DNA of 64,000 nt from Planctomycetota bacterium (GCA_018968885.1 JAGWZK010000003.1:124001-188000); one strand, 5' to 3'; shown: positions 35,520 through 45,384, counted from the stretch's first letter. Notes: a model not told the origin generated them from the sequence alone. Translations and numbers: made by a program.

Positions 35520-37316
35520 TCAGCAGTTGCCGCTGAACGCTGCGACAAAGTCGAGGTAGTCAAAGAAGTCGATGGTGGTGTCGGCGTTGAAGTCCGAAGA
35601 AGCTTCATTGGCCGAGAAAGCCGCGACGAAATCCAGATAATCGAAGAAGTCGACGATGGTGTCGGCATTGAAGTCGGCCGGGCAGCCGCCAGCCGAGGGA
35701 ACCGGCAGACCGGGCATCTCAAGCGTTCCCGCCACCTTGTGGAAGGAAAGCGTGGCCGAACCCGTGGTCGGCGGAGTCGTCGCCCGCAGTGAGAAGGTGT
35801 GGGTAGTACCCCAGCGGATCACGCCAGCGTTGGGGTTCTGGGCAAAGGTCTGAGCAGCAGTCCAACCGGCTGTGCCGTTGGAGTTATTGAACACCATGAA
35901 GTCGTTGAAGGTGGTGGGCTCGCCTGAGTGATACAGGGGGCGATAGTGCAGGGGGCTGGTGATGGTGGTACGCACGGCGGGCACCGAGAAACCGCCACCG
36001 TTGCGATCGCTGTTGAGATTGAAGACGGCGTAAATGTAGTCCCACGTGCCATCGTTGTTGTTCACAACCTTGGCGCCGACCCAGTAGCGGCACTTGATCA
36101 CGCCATCCATGTAGTCGTAGCTGTTGACAACGACGGTGGGATCAACCACCTGCCAGTGCTTGAGAGCGGGCTGCATCCGCACCGTACTGCCAGGAAGGGC
36201 AAAAGAACCCGTGGCCTGATTGCTGGTGAGATTCATCAGGCGGTAAGAGACGTTGTTCAACCCATTGATGGCGGTGTTGGTCGTGGTGTTCTGGAAGACC
36301 GCATCGTCGGAAGAGACGTATTGCGACTCGCCGACATACACCGCGCCAGCGCGGAAGAGGTCCGAAGCATTCACAGTCATGCGACGACCGATGGTCGTGG
36401 CGGCAGCTGGCGGAACGATGTAGCCAGCCCCAGGAGCAGTGAAGGGATAGGGATAGAAACCGTTGGTCGCGTTGACGTGCGAACGAGGACCAAGTCGACC
36501 CTGATCGCCGTTCAGCGACGCAACGTAGGGATCAGAGCAGCCGACACCCAACACCGCGCCACCCTGACCGGAGCATGTCGCGCACAGGTTCTGCGTGAGG
36601 GCGGTGAAACCATGCTTGAGCCAAGAGTTACCGATCTGCTCAAAGCGGTTGTTCTGGATGCGATACAGATTCTGACCGATCACCGGGTGCTGGTTGGTGT
36701 TGGCGATCCACAAGAGGTTGGTGTCGCCGATGTTGCACGACGTGGTACCGATGGAGTATGCACGCTGGGTGCCGACGGCGCCCCAGTAGTAACCGTCGGA
36801 AAGATCGCCGACAATCACGTCAGGACCAGAGTTGGACGGGGGCTGCACATCCTGAATCGTGAAGACCAGGCGGAAAGTGCCGGTCACACCGTTCTTCGAA
36901 GCCACGCGGCAATAAATGGTCTCGCCTGGTTGCACGGTCGTTGAAATACGACTGGCGTTGGGCACCGACGTGCAAGTTGACGAATTGTCACTGCACGCCA
37001 ACTCGGCACCGCCGCAGGTGCTGAAGGTGGACAGCACGGTGTCAAACTGAGTGTTTGTGTTGCACGTCGAAAACACCACGGTCTTGGCATTGCCGCCGGA
37101 AGGAACCGTGACTTTGTACCACACGCTCGGGCTCGCGGCAGTGTCAAAGCAGGATGACGTGCCGTCGGGCGTCGCGGCCACGACCGTTCCCAGATATGTG
37201 CCGCTGCTGGACAGCGTGGTGGCAGTTGCACAGTTATCGTTGACAGGTTGAGCCATGGCCATGCCAGCACAGGCAGAGAGAGTGGCGACGGCGAAAGCGC
37301 GAGCAGCGAATGTCAT
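35520..37316 (-). CDS. Secreted dockerin-pair protein, PPC-like N-terminus
   Basis: 598 residues from the ATG at 37316, with GGAGAAG upstream. Signal peptide MTFAARAFAVATLSACAGMAMA. The N-terminal domain (NDNCATATTLSSSGTYLGTV, SVWYKVTVPSGG) looks like a bacterial pre-peptidase C-terminal-like beta-sandwich. The middle 400 residues (DLSDGYYWGAVGTQRAYSIG, LCATCSGQGGAVLGVGCSDP) are not recognised. The C-terminal 54 residues are a dockerin pair: CPADFNADTIVDFFDYLDF and SDFNADTTIDFFDYLDF, ending SGNC. Both loops have Thr where Gly is usual. Exported. An inverted repeat (37443-37464) lies upstream. Confidence 0.8.
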   Translation of the reverse strand: MTFAARAFAVATLSACAGMAMAQPVNDNCATATTLSSSGTYLGTVVAATPDGTSSCFDTAASPSVWYKVTVPSGGNAKTVVFSTCNTNTQFDTVLSTFSTCGGAELACSDNSSTCTSVPNASRISTTVQPGETIYCRVASKNGVTGTFRLVFTIQDVQPPSNSGPDVIVGDLSDGYYWGAVGTQRAYSIGTTSCNIGDTNLLWIANTNQHPVIGQNLYRIQNNRFEQIGNSWLKHGFTALTQNLCATCSGQGGAVLGVGCSDPYVASLNGDQGRLGPRSHVNATNGFYPYPFTAPGAGYIVPPAAATTIGRRMTVNASDLFRAGAVYVGESQYVSSDDAVFQNTTTNTAINGLNNVSYRLMNLTSNQATGSFALPGSTVRMQPALKHWQVVDPTVVVNSYDYMDGVIKCRYWVGAKVVNNNDGTWDYIYAVFNLNSDRNGGGFSVPAVRTTITSPLHYRPLYHSGEPTTFNDFMVFNNSNGTAGWTAAQTFAQNPNAGVIRWGTTHTFSLRATTPPTTGSATLSFHKVAGTLEMPGLPVPSAGGCPADFNADTIVDFFDYLDFVAAFSANEASSDFNADTTIDFFDYLDFVAAFSGNC

Positions 37317-37442
37317 GCTGATCTTCTCCAATTGGAACGAAATGAGTCCCTTTCGAGATCGGTAGTTTACCGCAACAAGTGAGACGCGCCAAGGCAAAAG
37401 TTTGGGAAATGAATGGGGGTTTTACTGAATATTGATCGCGAA

Positions 37443-37464
37443 ACACATTAGACCGATAATGTGT
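37443..37464. terminator. Inverted repeat downstream of tpiA
   Basis: ACACATTA (37443-37450), loop GACCGA, TAATGTGT (37457-37464). Eight perfect pairs. It could end tpiA (minus, stop 37483) or act in the upstream region of the dockerin gene that begins at 37316. No strong U-tract. Confidence 0.5.
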
Positions 37465-37482
37465 CCATGCTGAGATGAGAAC

Positions 37483-38262
37483 TCAGGCAGGCACAGATTC
37501 CGCCGCAGCGCGGCAGATGGCGACGAACTCGTCGCTCTTGAGTGATGCCCCGCCGATCAAACCACCATCGACATCGGGCTGTTTGAAAATGTCGCGGGCG
37601 TTGCTGGCTTTGAGTGAGCCACCGTACTGAATGCGGATGCGGTCTGCCGCCTCTTGGCCATAGAGTTGAGCGAGCACAGCACGAATGCGTTGCTGTGCAG
37701 TCTGCGCATCTTCGGGGGTGGCCACTTTGCCAGTGCCGATCGCCCACACGGGCTCGTAGGCGATGGTGAGGCGCGAGAGGTACTCGCCGGGGACACCGGC
37801 AAGCCCGGCGCGGATCTGGCGTTCGTTCACGGTGTCGGTGAGGTTGGAGACGCGCTGCTCAAGCTTCTCGCCGCAGCAGAGGATGCACTCCAGCCCGGCC
37901 TCTAGCGTGGCCTTGACCTTCTTGTTGATGAGTTCATCGGATTCGCCAAGCACGTGGCGGCGTTCAGAGTGCCCGGCCAGCACAACATCTACACCGATGT
38001 CCTTGAGCATGGCGAGCGATACCTCGCCCGTGAACGCGCCATCGGGCTCAAAGTAGCAATCCTGAGCACCAAGCTTCACCGCAGAGTTCCGCTCGCGGAG
38101 GATCTGGCGGATGGTCATGAGGTAGGGGAAGGGGGGGAAGATCGCGACATCTACCGCCGCTCGAATGGAATTCACACCGTCAGAGACGGCGCGGGCCAGG
38201 TCCGAGCCAGAGGCGCGGCTGGTGTTCATTTTCCAATTTCCACCGATGAAGGGCTTTCGCAT
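37483..38262 (-). CDS. tpiA: Triosephosphate isomerase
   Basis: Glycolytic TIM-barrel enzyme interconverting dihydroxyacetone phosphate and glyceraldehyde 3-phosphate. 259 residues. Motifs: FIGGNWKMNTS (catalytic Lys), VVLAGHSERRHVLGE (catalytic His) and AYEPVWAIGTG (catalytic Glu), with QYGGSLKASNA near the end. The ATG is at 38262. surE lies upstream on the same strand with only 35 bases between them. Confidence 0.97.
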   Translation of the reverse strand: MRKPFIGGNWKMNTSRASGSDLARAVSDGVNSIRAAVDVAIFPPFPYLMTIRQILRERNSAVKLGAQDCYFEPDGAFTGEVSLAMLKDIGVDVVLAGHSERRHVLGESDELINKKVKATLEAGLECILCCGEKLEQRVSNLTDTVNERQIRAGLAGVPGEYLSRLTIAYEPVWAIGTGKVATPEDAQTAQQRIRAVLAQLYGQEAADRIRIQYGGSLKASNARDIFKQPDVDGGLIGGASLKSDEFVAICRAAAESVPA

Positions 38263-38297
38263 AGGTCGCTAGGGTAGCGAAGCAGAGAAACAGATTG

Positions 38298-39140
38298 CTA
38301 GTTATTAATGCGCTCAGCCCATGGACCCAGACGATCATGCCGCGTCAGGTCGAAGGACAACGGCGTCACGGTGATTCGCCGGTGTTTCAGCAGATGTTCC
38401 ACATCGGTGCCGGGGATGGTGTCACGGAAGTTCAGCCCGTGGCCGGTGGACCAGAAATACGCCTCGCCGCGGGGGCTGGTGCGTTCCTCGTATGAATCCA
38501 CCAGACCGTGGGTGTTCATCGGGCAGACCACGATCGGTGGCATGTCGGGGCGCGAACCCATCTCCGTCGTCGGGATGTTGACGCTCAGACACTCGTGGCG
38601 ATTGGGAAGGCCGCCTGCGAGCAATCGCTCCAACGTGCGGCGCGCGAACCACGCGGCGGTGTCGAAATCCGGCTGACCACGGCCGAGCTGCAAACTGACA
38701 GCGATGGATGGGACGCCCAGAAAAGCCGCTTCGAGCGCGGCGGCGACGGTGCCGGAATAAATGGTGTTGATGCCGCAGTTGGCTCCGGCGTTCATGCCGC
38801 TGATGACCAGATCGGGCATGGTGCCCGGCCCGTAACGCGTTGGCCACAGGTTGGTGAGGGCGAGTTTGACGCAATCGGCAGGACGGCCGTCGACCGCGGT
38901 GCCAGTGAAGTGAGCAGGCGTCGTGTTCGTCGCGCCGACCCGCACCTCCGTGGTCATGATGGGTTGGTCAAAGGTGACGCCGTGGCTGGTGGCGGATTGG
39001 ACGGTGAGGGGGGCGACGACCTCGACGGAGGCGCCCAGCAGAGGCCCGCCGTGCTGGTTGGCGGCATCGACCAGGGCGTTATGAAGGGCGATGATGCCGG
39101 GGGCGCGGATGCCGTCGTCGTTGGTGAGCAGAATGCGCAT
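38298..39140 (-). CDS. surE: 5'/3'-nucleotidase SurE
   Basis: Metal-dependent nucleotide phosphatase. 280 residues. MRILLTNDDGIRAPG carries the Asp-Asp metal site, then FTGTAVDGRPADCVKLAL and DLVISGMNAGANCGINTIYSGTVAAALEA with the Asn and Ser of the active site. Slightly longer than E. coli SurE (253), mainly through a C-terminal extension. Probably co-transcribed with tpiA. Confidence 0.95.
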   Translation of the reverse strand: MRILLTNDDGIRAPGIIALHNALVDAANQHGGPLLGASVEVVAPLTVQSATSHGVTFDQPIMTTEVRVGATNTTPAHFTGTAVDGRPADCVKLALTNLWPTRYGPGTMPDLVISGMNAGANCGINTIYSGTVAAALEAAFLGVPSIAVSLQLGRGQPDFDTAAWFARRTLERLLAGGLPNRHECLSVNIPTTEMGSRPDMPPIVVCPMNTHGLVDSYEERTSPRGEAYFWSTGHGLNFRDTIPGTDVEHLLKHRRITVTPLSFDLTRHDRLGPWAERINN

Positions 39141-39265
39141 GGGGCGGGAGGATAGGTGCGGACTGCCGTTGGGCCATATATAAGGTATGTGTTTGGACGT
39201 TTTCGCGCCTGTCAGGGCTTCCGCGTGATGCCTTTTCCGGCCCCCCCGTCTACCATCCCGACCCT

Positions 39266-40138
39266 ATGGCAAAGACCCGTGAACTCAAGCGTCGCATCAA
39301 GGCGGTGGCCAACACCAAGCGCATCACTAAGACGATGCAGATGATCGCGACGGCCAAGTTTGCCCAGTCGCAGCAGCGCGCCACGGCTGGCAAGCCGTAC
39401 ACCGAGTCACTGTTTGATCTGGTGGGTCAGTTGCGTGATGCCGCGGGCGAAGTCGATCACCCTTTGCTCAAGCCCGGCAACCCCAAGGCCCCGGCCCTGA
39501 CGCTGGTCATCACCAGCGATCGCGGCTTGTGCGGCCCATACAACGGCGCGGTGCTTCGCGCCTTTGCAGCGCACCTGCGCGAGACTCCCGGCGCCAAGGG
39601 CGGTCGTGTGGAGCTCGTGGGCAAGAAGGGTCTGGCCTGGCTGAAGTTCAACAAGATCGATGCCGCCGTTCATCACACGCAGTTTGGCGATAAGCCCAGC
39701 TACGAGAGCGTACAGGCCCTGGCCAACGAATACATCCGCATGTACGTCGCTGGCGAGGTGTCGAGCGTGTCGGTGGTGTACATGAAGTTTGTGTCGGCGG
39801 GCAAGCAGGTGCCGACTGTCGCCAAGCTGCTCCCCTTCGATGCCAGCGGCATGAAGTCAGGCGGCACCGGTGGCATGAACAAGGTGTACGAGTTCAGCCC
39901 CGATGCCGCGGAACTGCTGGGCGATCTGCTCCCCGCTGCGGTCAAGGCCGTGCTCTTCCAGCTCTTCAACGATGCGATCGTGAGCGAACACATCGCCCGC
40001 ATGGTGGCGATGAAGAGCGCGACAGACGCCGCAGGCAAGATGGGCAAGAGCTACAGCCGCCGCTTCAACCGCGCACGGCAGGCCCAGATCACGACGGAGC
40101 TGATGGAAGTGATTTCGGGCGCTGCGGCGTTGAAATAA
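39266..40138 (+). CDS. atpG: F1F0 ATP synthase gamma subunit
   Basis: Central stalk subunit of ATP synthase. 290 residues. The N-terminal helix AKTRELKRRIKAVANTKRITKTMQMIATAKF and the C-terminal helix FNDAIVSEHIARMVAMKSATDAAGK, with FNRARQAQITTELMEVISGAAAL, are highly typical. ITSDRGLCGPYN lies in between. It starts divergently from surE and is followed by the SRPBCC gene after 22 bases. No atpA, atpD or atpC gene is next to it, which is unusual. Confidence 0.97.
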   Translation: MAKTRELKRRIKAVANTKRITKTMQMIATAKFAQSQQRATAGKPYTESLFDLVGQLRDAAGEVDHPLLKPGNPKAPALTLVITSDRGLCGPYNGAVLRAFAAHLRETPGAKGGRVELVGKKGLAWLKFNKIDAAVHHTQFGDKPSYESVQALANEYIRMYVAGEVSSVSVVYMKFVSAGKQVPTVAKLLPFDASGMKSGGTGGMNKVYEFSPDAAELLGDLLPAAVKAVLFQLFNDAIVSEHIARMVAMKSATDAAGKMGKSYSRRFNRARQAQITTELMEVISGAAALK

Positions 40139-40160
40139 TACATTTCATCCGAGGATTGTC

Positions 40161-40676
40161 ATGTGGCTGTATGCGCTCGTCGGGCTGATTGGCCTGATCA
40201 TTTTCCTCATTAGTTTGCTGGGCGTGCTCGGCTCGCGTTTGCCCGCGACGCATGTGGCGAGCACCTCTGAAGAGATCAATTCGCCGCGTGATCGCGTCTT
40301 TGCACTCGTCTCTGACCCCGCCACTCACTCCACGTGGGCTCAGGGCGTCGATGCCGTCAACGTGCTCCCCGAGCGCGATGGCAAGCCCTGCTTTGAGTGG
40401 ATCATGGGCCGCAATAGGTTCATCACGGTCACGACATCACTGCAGGCACCTGCCTTGTGCGAGTGGACCATCGACGACAACGCCAAGTTCTTTTCCGGGT
40501 CTTGGAAGTATGAGCTTGCGGACACTCCCGGTGGCTGCAAAGTGACGCTGACCGAAACCGGGACTATTCCTTCACCGATTCCCCGCGCCATCATCCGCTA
40601 TATCGTCGGCGAGGATCTGTACATCAAGCGCAATCTGACTGCACTCAAGAAGAAGATGGACTTGCTTCCCGGATGA
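40161..40676 (+). CDS. SRPBCC family protein with N-terminal membrane helix
   Basis: 171 residues. One N-terminal hydrophobic helix (WLYALVGLIGLIIFLISLLGVL) is followed by a START/SRPBCC-type domain: EEINSPRDRVFALVSDPATHSTWAQGV, then GGCKVTLTETGTIPSPIPRAII. Such proteins bind hydrophobic ligands or act in polyketide or antibiotic-like pathways; no ligand is inferable. Probably co-transcribed with atpG. Ends 6 bases before the convergent TPR gene. Confidence 0.85.
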   Translation: MWLYALVGLIGLIIFLISLLGVLGSRLPATHVASTSEEINSPRDRVFALVSDPATHSTWAQGVDAVNVLPERDGKPCFEWIMGRNRFITVTTSLQAPALCEWTIDDNAKFFSGSWKYELADTPGGCKVTLTETGTIPSPIPRAIIRYIVGEDLYIKRNLTALKKKMDLLPG

Positions 40677-40681
40677 GCGGT

Positions 40682-42283
40682 TTACTTCCGCCACACGCCG
40701 CGCACTAACTCGAGCAACGCCTCATCGGCCTGGGTGTTCTGCTGCAAAGAAGCACGCTTGCGAATCCACGCCGATACGGCATCCAGTCCCGTCACTACAT
40801 CAGGCTGACCGGCATCTCCCTGCTGATATCCAAGATACGCCAGAATCAAGCCCGATTCACCTGGAATGCGATTGGCTTCGATGTTTCCTCGCAGAGACTG
40901 CCGCACGGTCGCGGCACGATCAGCCCCGCCCAACAGATCATCTGAATAGGTGATCCCGACGGCCTCAGGATGCTCGGCCAGGATGTTGCGCAGATTTGCC
41001 GCAGCAGAAACCGTCAATCCACCAGCAATCTGCGCGTGCAGACGACCCACCAACGCGGGCAAATCTCCGGGATGCGCAGCCAGCGCCAGCGCAAATCGTT
41101 CTTCCGCATCAAAATACCGACCTGCTTTCACCAATTCCTGCCCCTTGGTCATGTGCTGCAGGTACTGATCCGCCACAGCAGGCAGCGGCACCGCCATATC
41201 GGCACGTTCGACCAAAGAAGTCGCTTTGTCGGTGGCGCGAAGCGACTTCAGCTCTTCTTCGCTGAGCTTGATTATGCCAGGGTCCGCAGTTCCGCTCTTA
41301 CCATTCTCTATACTGCCGGTGAGAGACTGACGCAGACCGAAGAGTCGCTGTTGCAACGCGCTCAGGGACTCATTTGCAGTCGATCCGGTGGCTGCGGGCG
41401 CAACCGGCGCCGCTGCGGGATCTGCGGGAGTCGCGCTCACCGGGCGATTTGCCATCGGCGAGGATGCCAGGCGATCCACCGTGCGACTGAAAGGCGTGGA
41501 GAGCAACCTCTGTGTTGTTGCCGAATTTGTGCCCGTGTCTGCAGCCGGCGCTTCCGCGAACGGCGTCGCATCCCACGGTTGAAACTGCAAGCCGTATGTT
41601 GGCGATGCCACCAGCCGCTCATACTCCCCCGTTGCCGGAGAGCGAAATCCAACAAACGATGGCCGCAACGAGCGCTGGGCGGCATATGCCGAAGAGGATC
41701 GGATTGCACCACTCACTTGGTTGGCATCACTGCGACGCAACTCTGCGGTGTTGGCATTGGTGGTGTTGAAAGCCAGTTCGGCGGTGCCGCGACCGAGCAT
41801 CAACGATGACCCGGCCAGCGACGAGGGCGCGCTGGCGCTGTTGCCGGTGGAAAGTGCAAATTGATACTGCAGCGCGTCAGTGCCACGCACGCCCATTCCG
41901 GCTGCGCCGGAAAACAGCGAGTCACGCTTGAAGGCAAAGAGATCATCCGAACCAAGCTTGCCTCGGAAGTCCATGGAGTCTGTGTATCCCACCTTGCCTC
42001 GAAAAGCCGCGCCACCACCCACATTGCCAGTCACGATCGAATTGCGAAAGCGCACTTCCGCGGCAAAGTCGCGCGTCGTGCCCGGCGCTGGTGTGCCCGT
42101 TCCCGGCACCTGCAGGTCTCGCTGCAACCCGTTACTGCCACGCTGCAAACCCTGATTGCTCTTCTGCAGGCCCGTGCCATCGCCCAAGGGGCTCTGCCGG
42201 GCGAGGGCCACCGAGGCACTCCATGTCGCAACCAGGCCATAGACCAGGCCGGAGATCACAATCATCATGCGTGTTGAACTCAT
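40682..42283 (-). CDS. Exported TPR-like protein with Gln/Leu-rich motif
   Basis: 533 residues from the ATG at 42283 (frame open to 42373). Signal peptide RMMIVISGLVYGLVATWSASVALA. Directly after it are three near-repeats of GLQ (GLQKSNQGLQRGSNGLQRDL). The middle is long, low-complexity and rich in Ala, Ser and Thr. The C-terminal 200 residues contain TPR-like helices (AGRYFDAEERFALALAAHPGDLPALVGR). Exported protein of unknown role. Its homologues may be limited to planctomycetes (inference). Confidence 0.7.
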   Translation of the reverse strand: MSSTRMMIVISGLVYGLVATWSASVALARQSPLGDGTGLQKSNQGLQRGSNGLQRDLQVPGTGTPAPGTTRDFAAEVRFRNSIVTGNVGGGAAFRGKVGYTDSMDFRGKLGSDDLFAFKRDSLFSGAAGMGVRGTDALQYQFALSTGNSASAPSSLAGSSLMLGRGTAELAFNTTNANTAELRRSDANQVSGAIRSSSAYAAQRSLRPSFVGFRSPATGEYERLVASPTYGLQFQPWDATPFAEAPAADTGTNSATTQRLLSTPFSRTVDRLASSPMANRPVSATPADPAAAPVAPAATGSTANESLSALQQRLFGLRQSLTGSIENGKSGTADPGIIKLSEEELKSLRATDKATSLVERADMAVPLPAVADQYLQHMTKGQELVKAGRYFDAEERFALALAAHPGDLPALVGRLHAQIAGGLTVSAAANLRNILAEHPEAVGITYSDDLLGGADRAATVRQSLRGNIEANRIPGESGLILAYLGYQQGDAGQPDVVTGLDAVSAWIRKRASLQQNTQADEALLELVRGVWRK

Positions 42284-42403
42284 GGCCAGTCTCCAAAAGA
42301 GTACCGCTGCCGAATTAGAACTGTAACGCTCTGAGTTATCGACCAGTTCGAGGGATTGAGTGAGATGTTGCACAAACCATCCCCGAACTTTGTCCGATCT
42401 GCG

Positions 42404-43522
42404 TCAACATGGTGGCCATTGCTGCGCAATCTTGCGTGCCCTGTCGCACACGCGCTCATCACCAACCCACGTCACGTGGCCCACCTTGCGACCCTGCCTT
42501 GGCTCTTTGCCATACAAGTGCAGGTGTGCTCCCTCCAACTGCAGCAAGGTCCGGGCAATCTGAACTGAAGGCGGCACCGCCCCAATCAGGTTCACCATCG
42601 CCGCTCGCGTCGCTCCCGCAGCCATCGCCGTAGTCCCCAAGGGCAGCCCCGCCACCGCGCGCATGTGATTCTCAAACTGGCTCGTCACGCTCCCCTCGAT
42701 CGTCCAATGCCCGGTGTTATGCACCCGCGGCGCCATCTCATTAGGAATCAACTTCACACCTTCTGCCGTGCGCACTTCAAACATCTCAATCGCCAGCACA
42801 CCCACGTGCTGCAATCGGTTCAACAGTGCTGTGATGCGCTCCCGCGCCTGCGTTGCCACGCCTGCTTCAACACTCCCATTGCCGAAGGATACATGCAATA
42901 TGCCATCCTTGTGCACATTCTCCGCGATCGGGTAATGCACGATCGCGCCATCTCGACCTCGACACGCGATGATCGAGAGTTCACGAGCAAACGGCACAAA
43001 CGCCTCGTACACCGCCGGGCGCGAGCCGATCGACTCCCACGCCTGCTGCGCCATTGCGGCATCGCGGATCACCGCCTGACCTTTGCCGTCGTATCCGCCA
43101 CGCCGCGCCTTCAGCACTCCCGGCACACCCACAGTCGTGATCGCCTTGGCAAGATCGGCCGCGTTCTCAACCAGCACGTAGGGCGGCACATCAAACCCCA
43201 CTTGCGTAAACGCCACCTTCTCATTCGCCCGATCCTGCCCCGTGGTCAATGACATCGGCCCCGGAAATGTCGGCACCCGCGCGGCTACAAACTCCAGCGT
43301 CCCCGCCGGCACATTCTCGAATTCAAATGTGCAGGCATCCAGCCCGGCACAGAAGCGTGTCAAAACCGCCTCATCCGACCACTCACCTCGCACGTGCTCA
43401 GCACAATGCCCTGCGCACGCCGACGGATCCGGGTCATAGACGCGCAGACGCACATCCAGCGGCAACGCCGCCAGCGCCAACATCCGCCCCAGTTGACCAC
43501 CACCCAGACAGCCAATCAGCAT
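42404..43522 (-). CDS. purK: N5-carboxyaminoimidazole ribonucleotide synthase
   Basis: ATP-grasp enzyme carboxylating AIR in purine biosynthesis. 372 residues from the ATG at 43522 (frame open to 43657). N-terminus MLIGCLGGGQLGRMLALAA, then FEFENVPAGTLEFVAARV, GVPGVLKARRGGYDGKGQAVI and the C-terminal NEMAPRVHNTGHWTIEGSVTSQF motif are characteristic. It follows purE on the same strand; from this start the two genes are separated by 49 bases. Confidence 0.96.
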   Translation of the reverse strand: MLIGCLGGGQLGRMLALAALPLDVRLRVYDPDPSACAGHCAEHVRGEWSDEAVLTRFCAGLDACTFEFENVPAGTLEFVAARVPTFPGPMSLTTGQDRANEKVAFTQVGFDVPPYVLVENAADLAKAITTVGVPGVLKARRGGYDGKGQAVIRDAAMAQQAWESIGSRPAVYEAFVPFARELSIIACRGRDGAIVHYPIAENVHKDGILHVSFGNGSVEAGVATQARERITALLNRLQHVGVLAIEMFEVRTAEGVKLIPNEMAPRVHNTGHWTIEGSVTSQFENHMRAVAGLPLGTTAMAAGATRAAMVNLIGAVPPSVQIARTLLQLEGAHLHLYGKEPRQGRKVGHVTWVGDERVCDRARKIAQQWPPC

Positions 43523-43571
43523 GCGCGGAGGATAGTTCACAACCACCGCCGACAACCGCCTCACCCCCAAC

Positions 43572-44120
43572 TCACACCCTCGGATCGCGCGCACCCAGAA
43601 CATCATCGGTGCGGCTGGTCCGCCACGCGCTGAGCCGCTGCGCCACTCCGCCATCACTCAATCCCAAAATCGACGCGGCAAACACCGCCGCGTTGGTCGC
43701 CCCCGCCTTGCCAATCGCCAATGTCCCCACCGGCACACCCCCCGGCATCTGCACGATGGACAGGAGTGAATCCAGCCCTTGCAGGTGCTTTGATTCAACG
43801 GGCACCCCCAGCACCGGCAAAGTCGTCTTGCTGGCGCACATCCCCGGCAGGTGAGCGGCGCCCCCGGCCCCGGCAATGATCACCTTGATCCCACGCCCCT
43901 GCGCTGATGAGGCATACTCAAACAGCCAATCCGGCGTGCGATGGGCCGACACCACCACACACTCGTGCGCAATGCCAAGATCATCCAGCGTCGTTGAGGC
44001 GTGCTTCATGGTGTCCCAGTCAGACTTGGAGCCCATGATCACACCCACCACGGGCTTGCTGGTGCTGGCGGGTGGCTTGGCGACCGATGGCTGCGGCTTG
44101 GTTGGCTTGGGCATGTACAA
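43572..44120 (-). CDS. purE: N5-carboxyaminoimidazole ribonucleotide mutase
   Basis: 182 residues. [16 protein letters not shown] and [38 protein letters not shown] and [35 protein letters not shown] are the PurE class I blocks, with the GSKSDW site and the conserved His. A Pro/Lys-rich 18-residue N-terminal extension is present. purE and purK together convert N5-CAIR to CAIR. The dockerin gene terminator lies just upstream. Confidence 0.97.
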   Translation of the reverse strand: MYMPKPTKPQPSVAKPPASTSKPVVGVIMGSKSDWDTMKHASTTLDDLGIAHECVVVSAHRTPDWLFEYASSAQGRGIKVIIAGAGGAAHLPGMCASKTTLPVLGVPVESKHLQGLDSLLSIVQMPGGVPVGTLAIGKAGATNAAVFAASILGLSDGGVAQRLSAWRTSRTDDVLGARDPRV

Positions 44121-44152
44121 TCGTTGGCGTGCTGATTGGCCAGTGACGAAAA

Positions 44153-44179
44153 AGCCCCGCGACAGACTGCCGCGGGGCT
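44153..44179 (-). terminator. Rho-independent terminator after the NHL-like dockerin gene
   Basis: AGCCCCGCG (44153-44161), loop ACAGACTGC, CGCGGGGCT (44171-44179). Nine perfect pairs. On the minus strand the stem is followed by TTTTTCGTC. It isolates the dockerin gene (ends 44208) from purE. Confidence 0.9.
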
Positions 44180-44207
44180 CAACAAAGTCTCAGAATAACC
44201 GGCCCGA

Positions 44208-45248
44208 TCAGCACCCACTGCTGAACGCGGCGACAAAGTCCAGGTAATCAAAGAAATCCACCACGCCATCAAGGTTGTAATCCGCATCCCATTCTGCGGT
44301 GCTGAAAGCGGACACAAAATCGAGGTAGTCAAAGAAGTCCACCGTACCGTCATCGTTGTAATCCGCCAGGCAGTTGTTGAACACCTGCAGATTTTGGGCG
44401 TTGGTGCCCGGAGTGGCGTTGAGGGTGAGACCAAGCACATCATCCTTCACCCAAGTGCCGGAACCGTTGGTCCAGATCAGATTGCCATTATCCAGACGCC
44501 ATGCGCTCCGCAGGCCATTGTTCGGAGCGGTGATGTGTGCGCCCAGTTGGTTGCCGCTCAGGTCAAACCACTTCAAGGGTCCAGTTGTCGGCGTGTTGAA
44601 GCACCCGATGTAGATCTCACCACCCTTGCGAACGATGCCCTGAGGCCAATCCAGAGGAGCATTGGCCGTGCTGTCCACGAATGTGCCCAGGATGTTCCCG
44701 TTCGCGTCCACGCGGATGATGTCATCGGTGTCCTGATCGGCGACCAGTACTTCATTGCCCAGACGGGTGCAATCAAAAGAACCGCCGATGTTCACTGTGG
44801 CCGCTGGAGTCACACCATCGCTCACGTTGAAAATGACGACCTTGTTGATAAACACGCCACTATCGCAGCAGATGTACACCTTGCCGAACGCGAGCTCAAA
44901 CCCGCGGATGTTGTCGATCCCCGAAGTAGCGAGATTGGTGAAGTCTCCAAGGTACTGCGTTCCATCCAGCGAATAACGCCGAACCGCATCCTCAACCTGA
45001 TCCGCAACCCAGATCTCGCTACCGATCCGGCGCGCCTTCTTGGGGGAGCTGAGGGCGGGCATCGCGGGATTGATGGTGTTATCAACGATGAAGTTGGGGT
45101 TGATGATGGAGCCATCCTCGCGGCTCAGCAGCATGATGCGGTCCCCAGTCCAATCCGGGACAAGCAACCCACGCACCGGATCGGCCTGCGCCACACTCGC
45201 CAAAGTCATCGCCATACCACAAACCGCTAGTGCCGCACGCGTCTTCAT
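44208..45248 (-). CDS. Secreted propeller-type dockerin-pair protein
   Basis: 346 residues from the ATG at 45248, with AAGGAG upstream (frame open to 45440, overlapping livF). Signal peptide MKTRAALAVCGMAMTLASVAQA. The central 260 residues have spaced repeats (LLVPDWTGDRIMLLSREDG, EIWVADQVEDAVRRYSLDG, EVLVADQDTDDIIRVDANG) typical of NHL/six-bladed propellers. The last 54 residues are a dockerin pair: CLADYNDDGTVDFFDYLDF and ADYNLDGVVDFFDYLDF, ending SSGC. DYN replaces DFN in both loops. Exported. A strong terminator follows. Confidence 0.85.
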   Translation of the reverse strand: MKTRAALAVCGMAMTLASVAQADPVRGLLVPDWTGDRIMLLSREDGSIINPNFIVDNTINPAMPALSSPKKARRIGSEIWVADQVEDAVRRYSLDGTQYLGDFTNLATSGIDNIRGFELAFGKVYICCDSGVFINKVVIFNVSDGVTPAATVNIGGSFDCTRLGNEVLVADQDTDDIIRVDANGNILGTFVDSTANAPLDWPQGIVRKGGEIYIGCFNTPTTGPLKWFDLSGNQLGAHITAPNNGLRSAWRLDNGNLIWTNGSGTWVKDDVLGLTLNATPGTNAQNLQVFNNCLADYNDDGTVDFFDYLDFVSAFSTAEWDADYNLDGVVDFFDYLDFVAAFSSGC

Positions 45249-45384
45249 GATCCGCTCCTTCTGCAATGCCGCCACGTGGCGGCTTCGCCGCGCTCTCTCA
45301 CCATCAGCATATTCGCCGCGTCCAGACCCCATACCAACCTTGACTCGATTCACAACGCCCGATAATGCCGCTGCGCGTGTCCGC

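Noticed and set aside
35928-36944. 338-codon frame opposite the PPC-like dockerin gene
   Set aside because: Antisense shadow; no signal peptide or domain.
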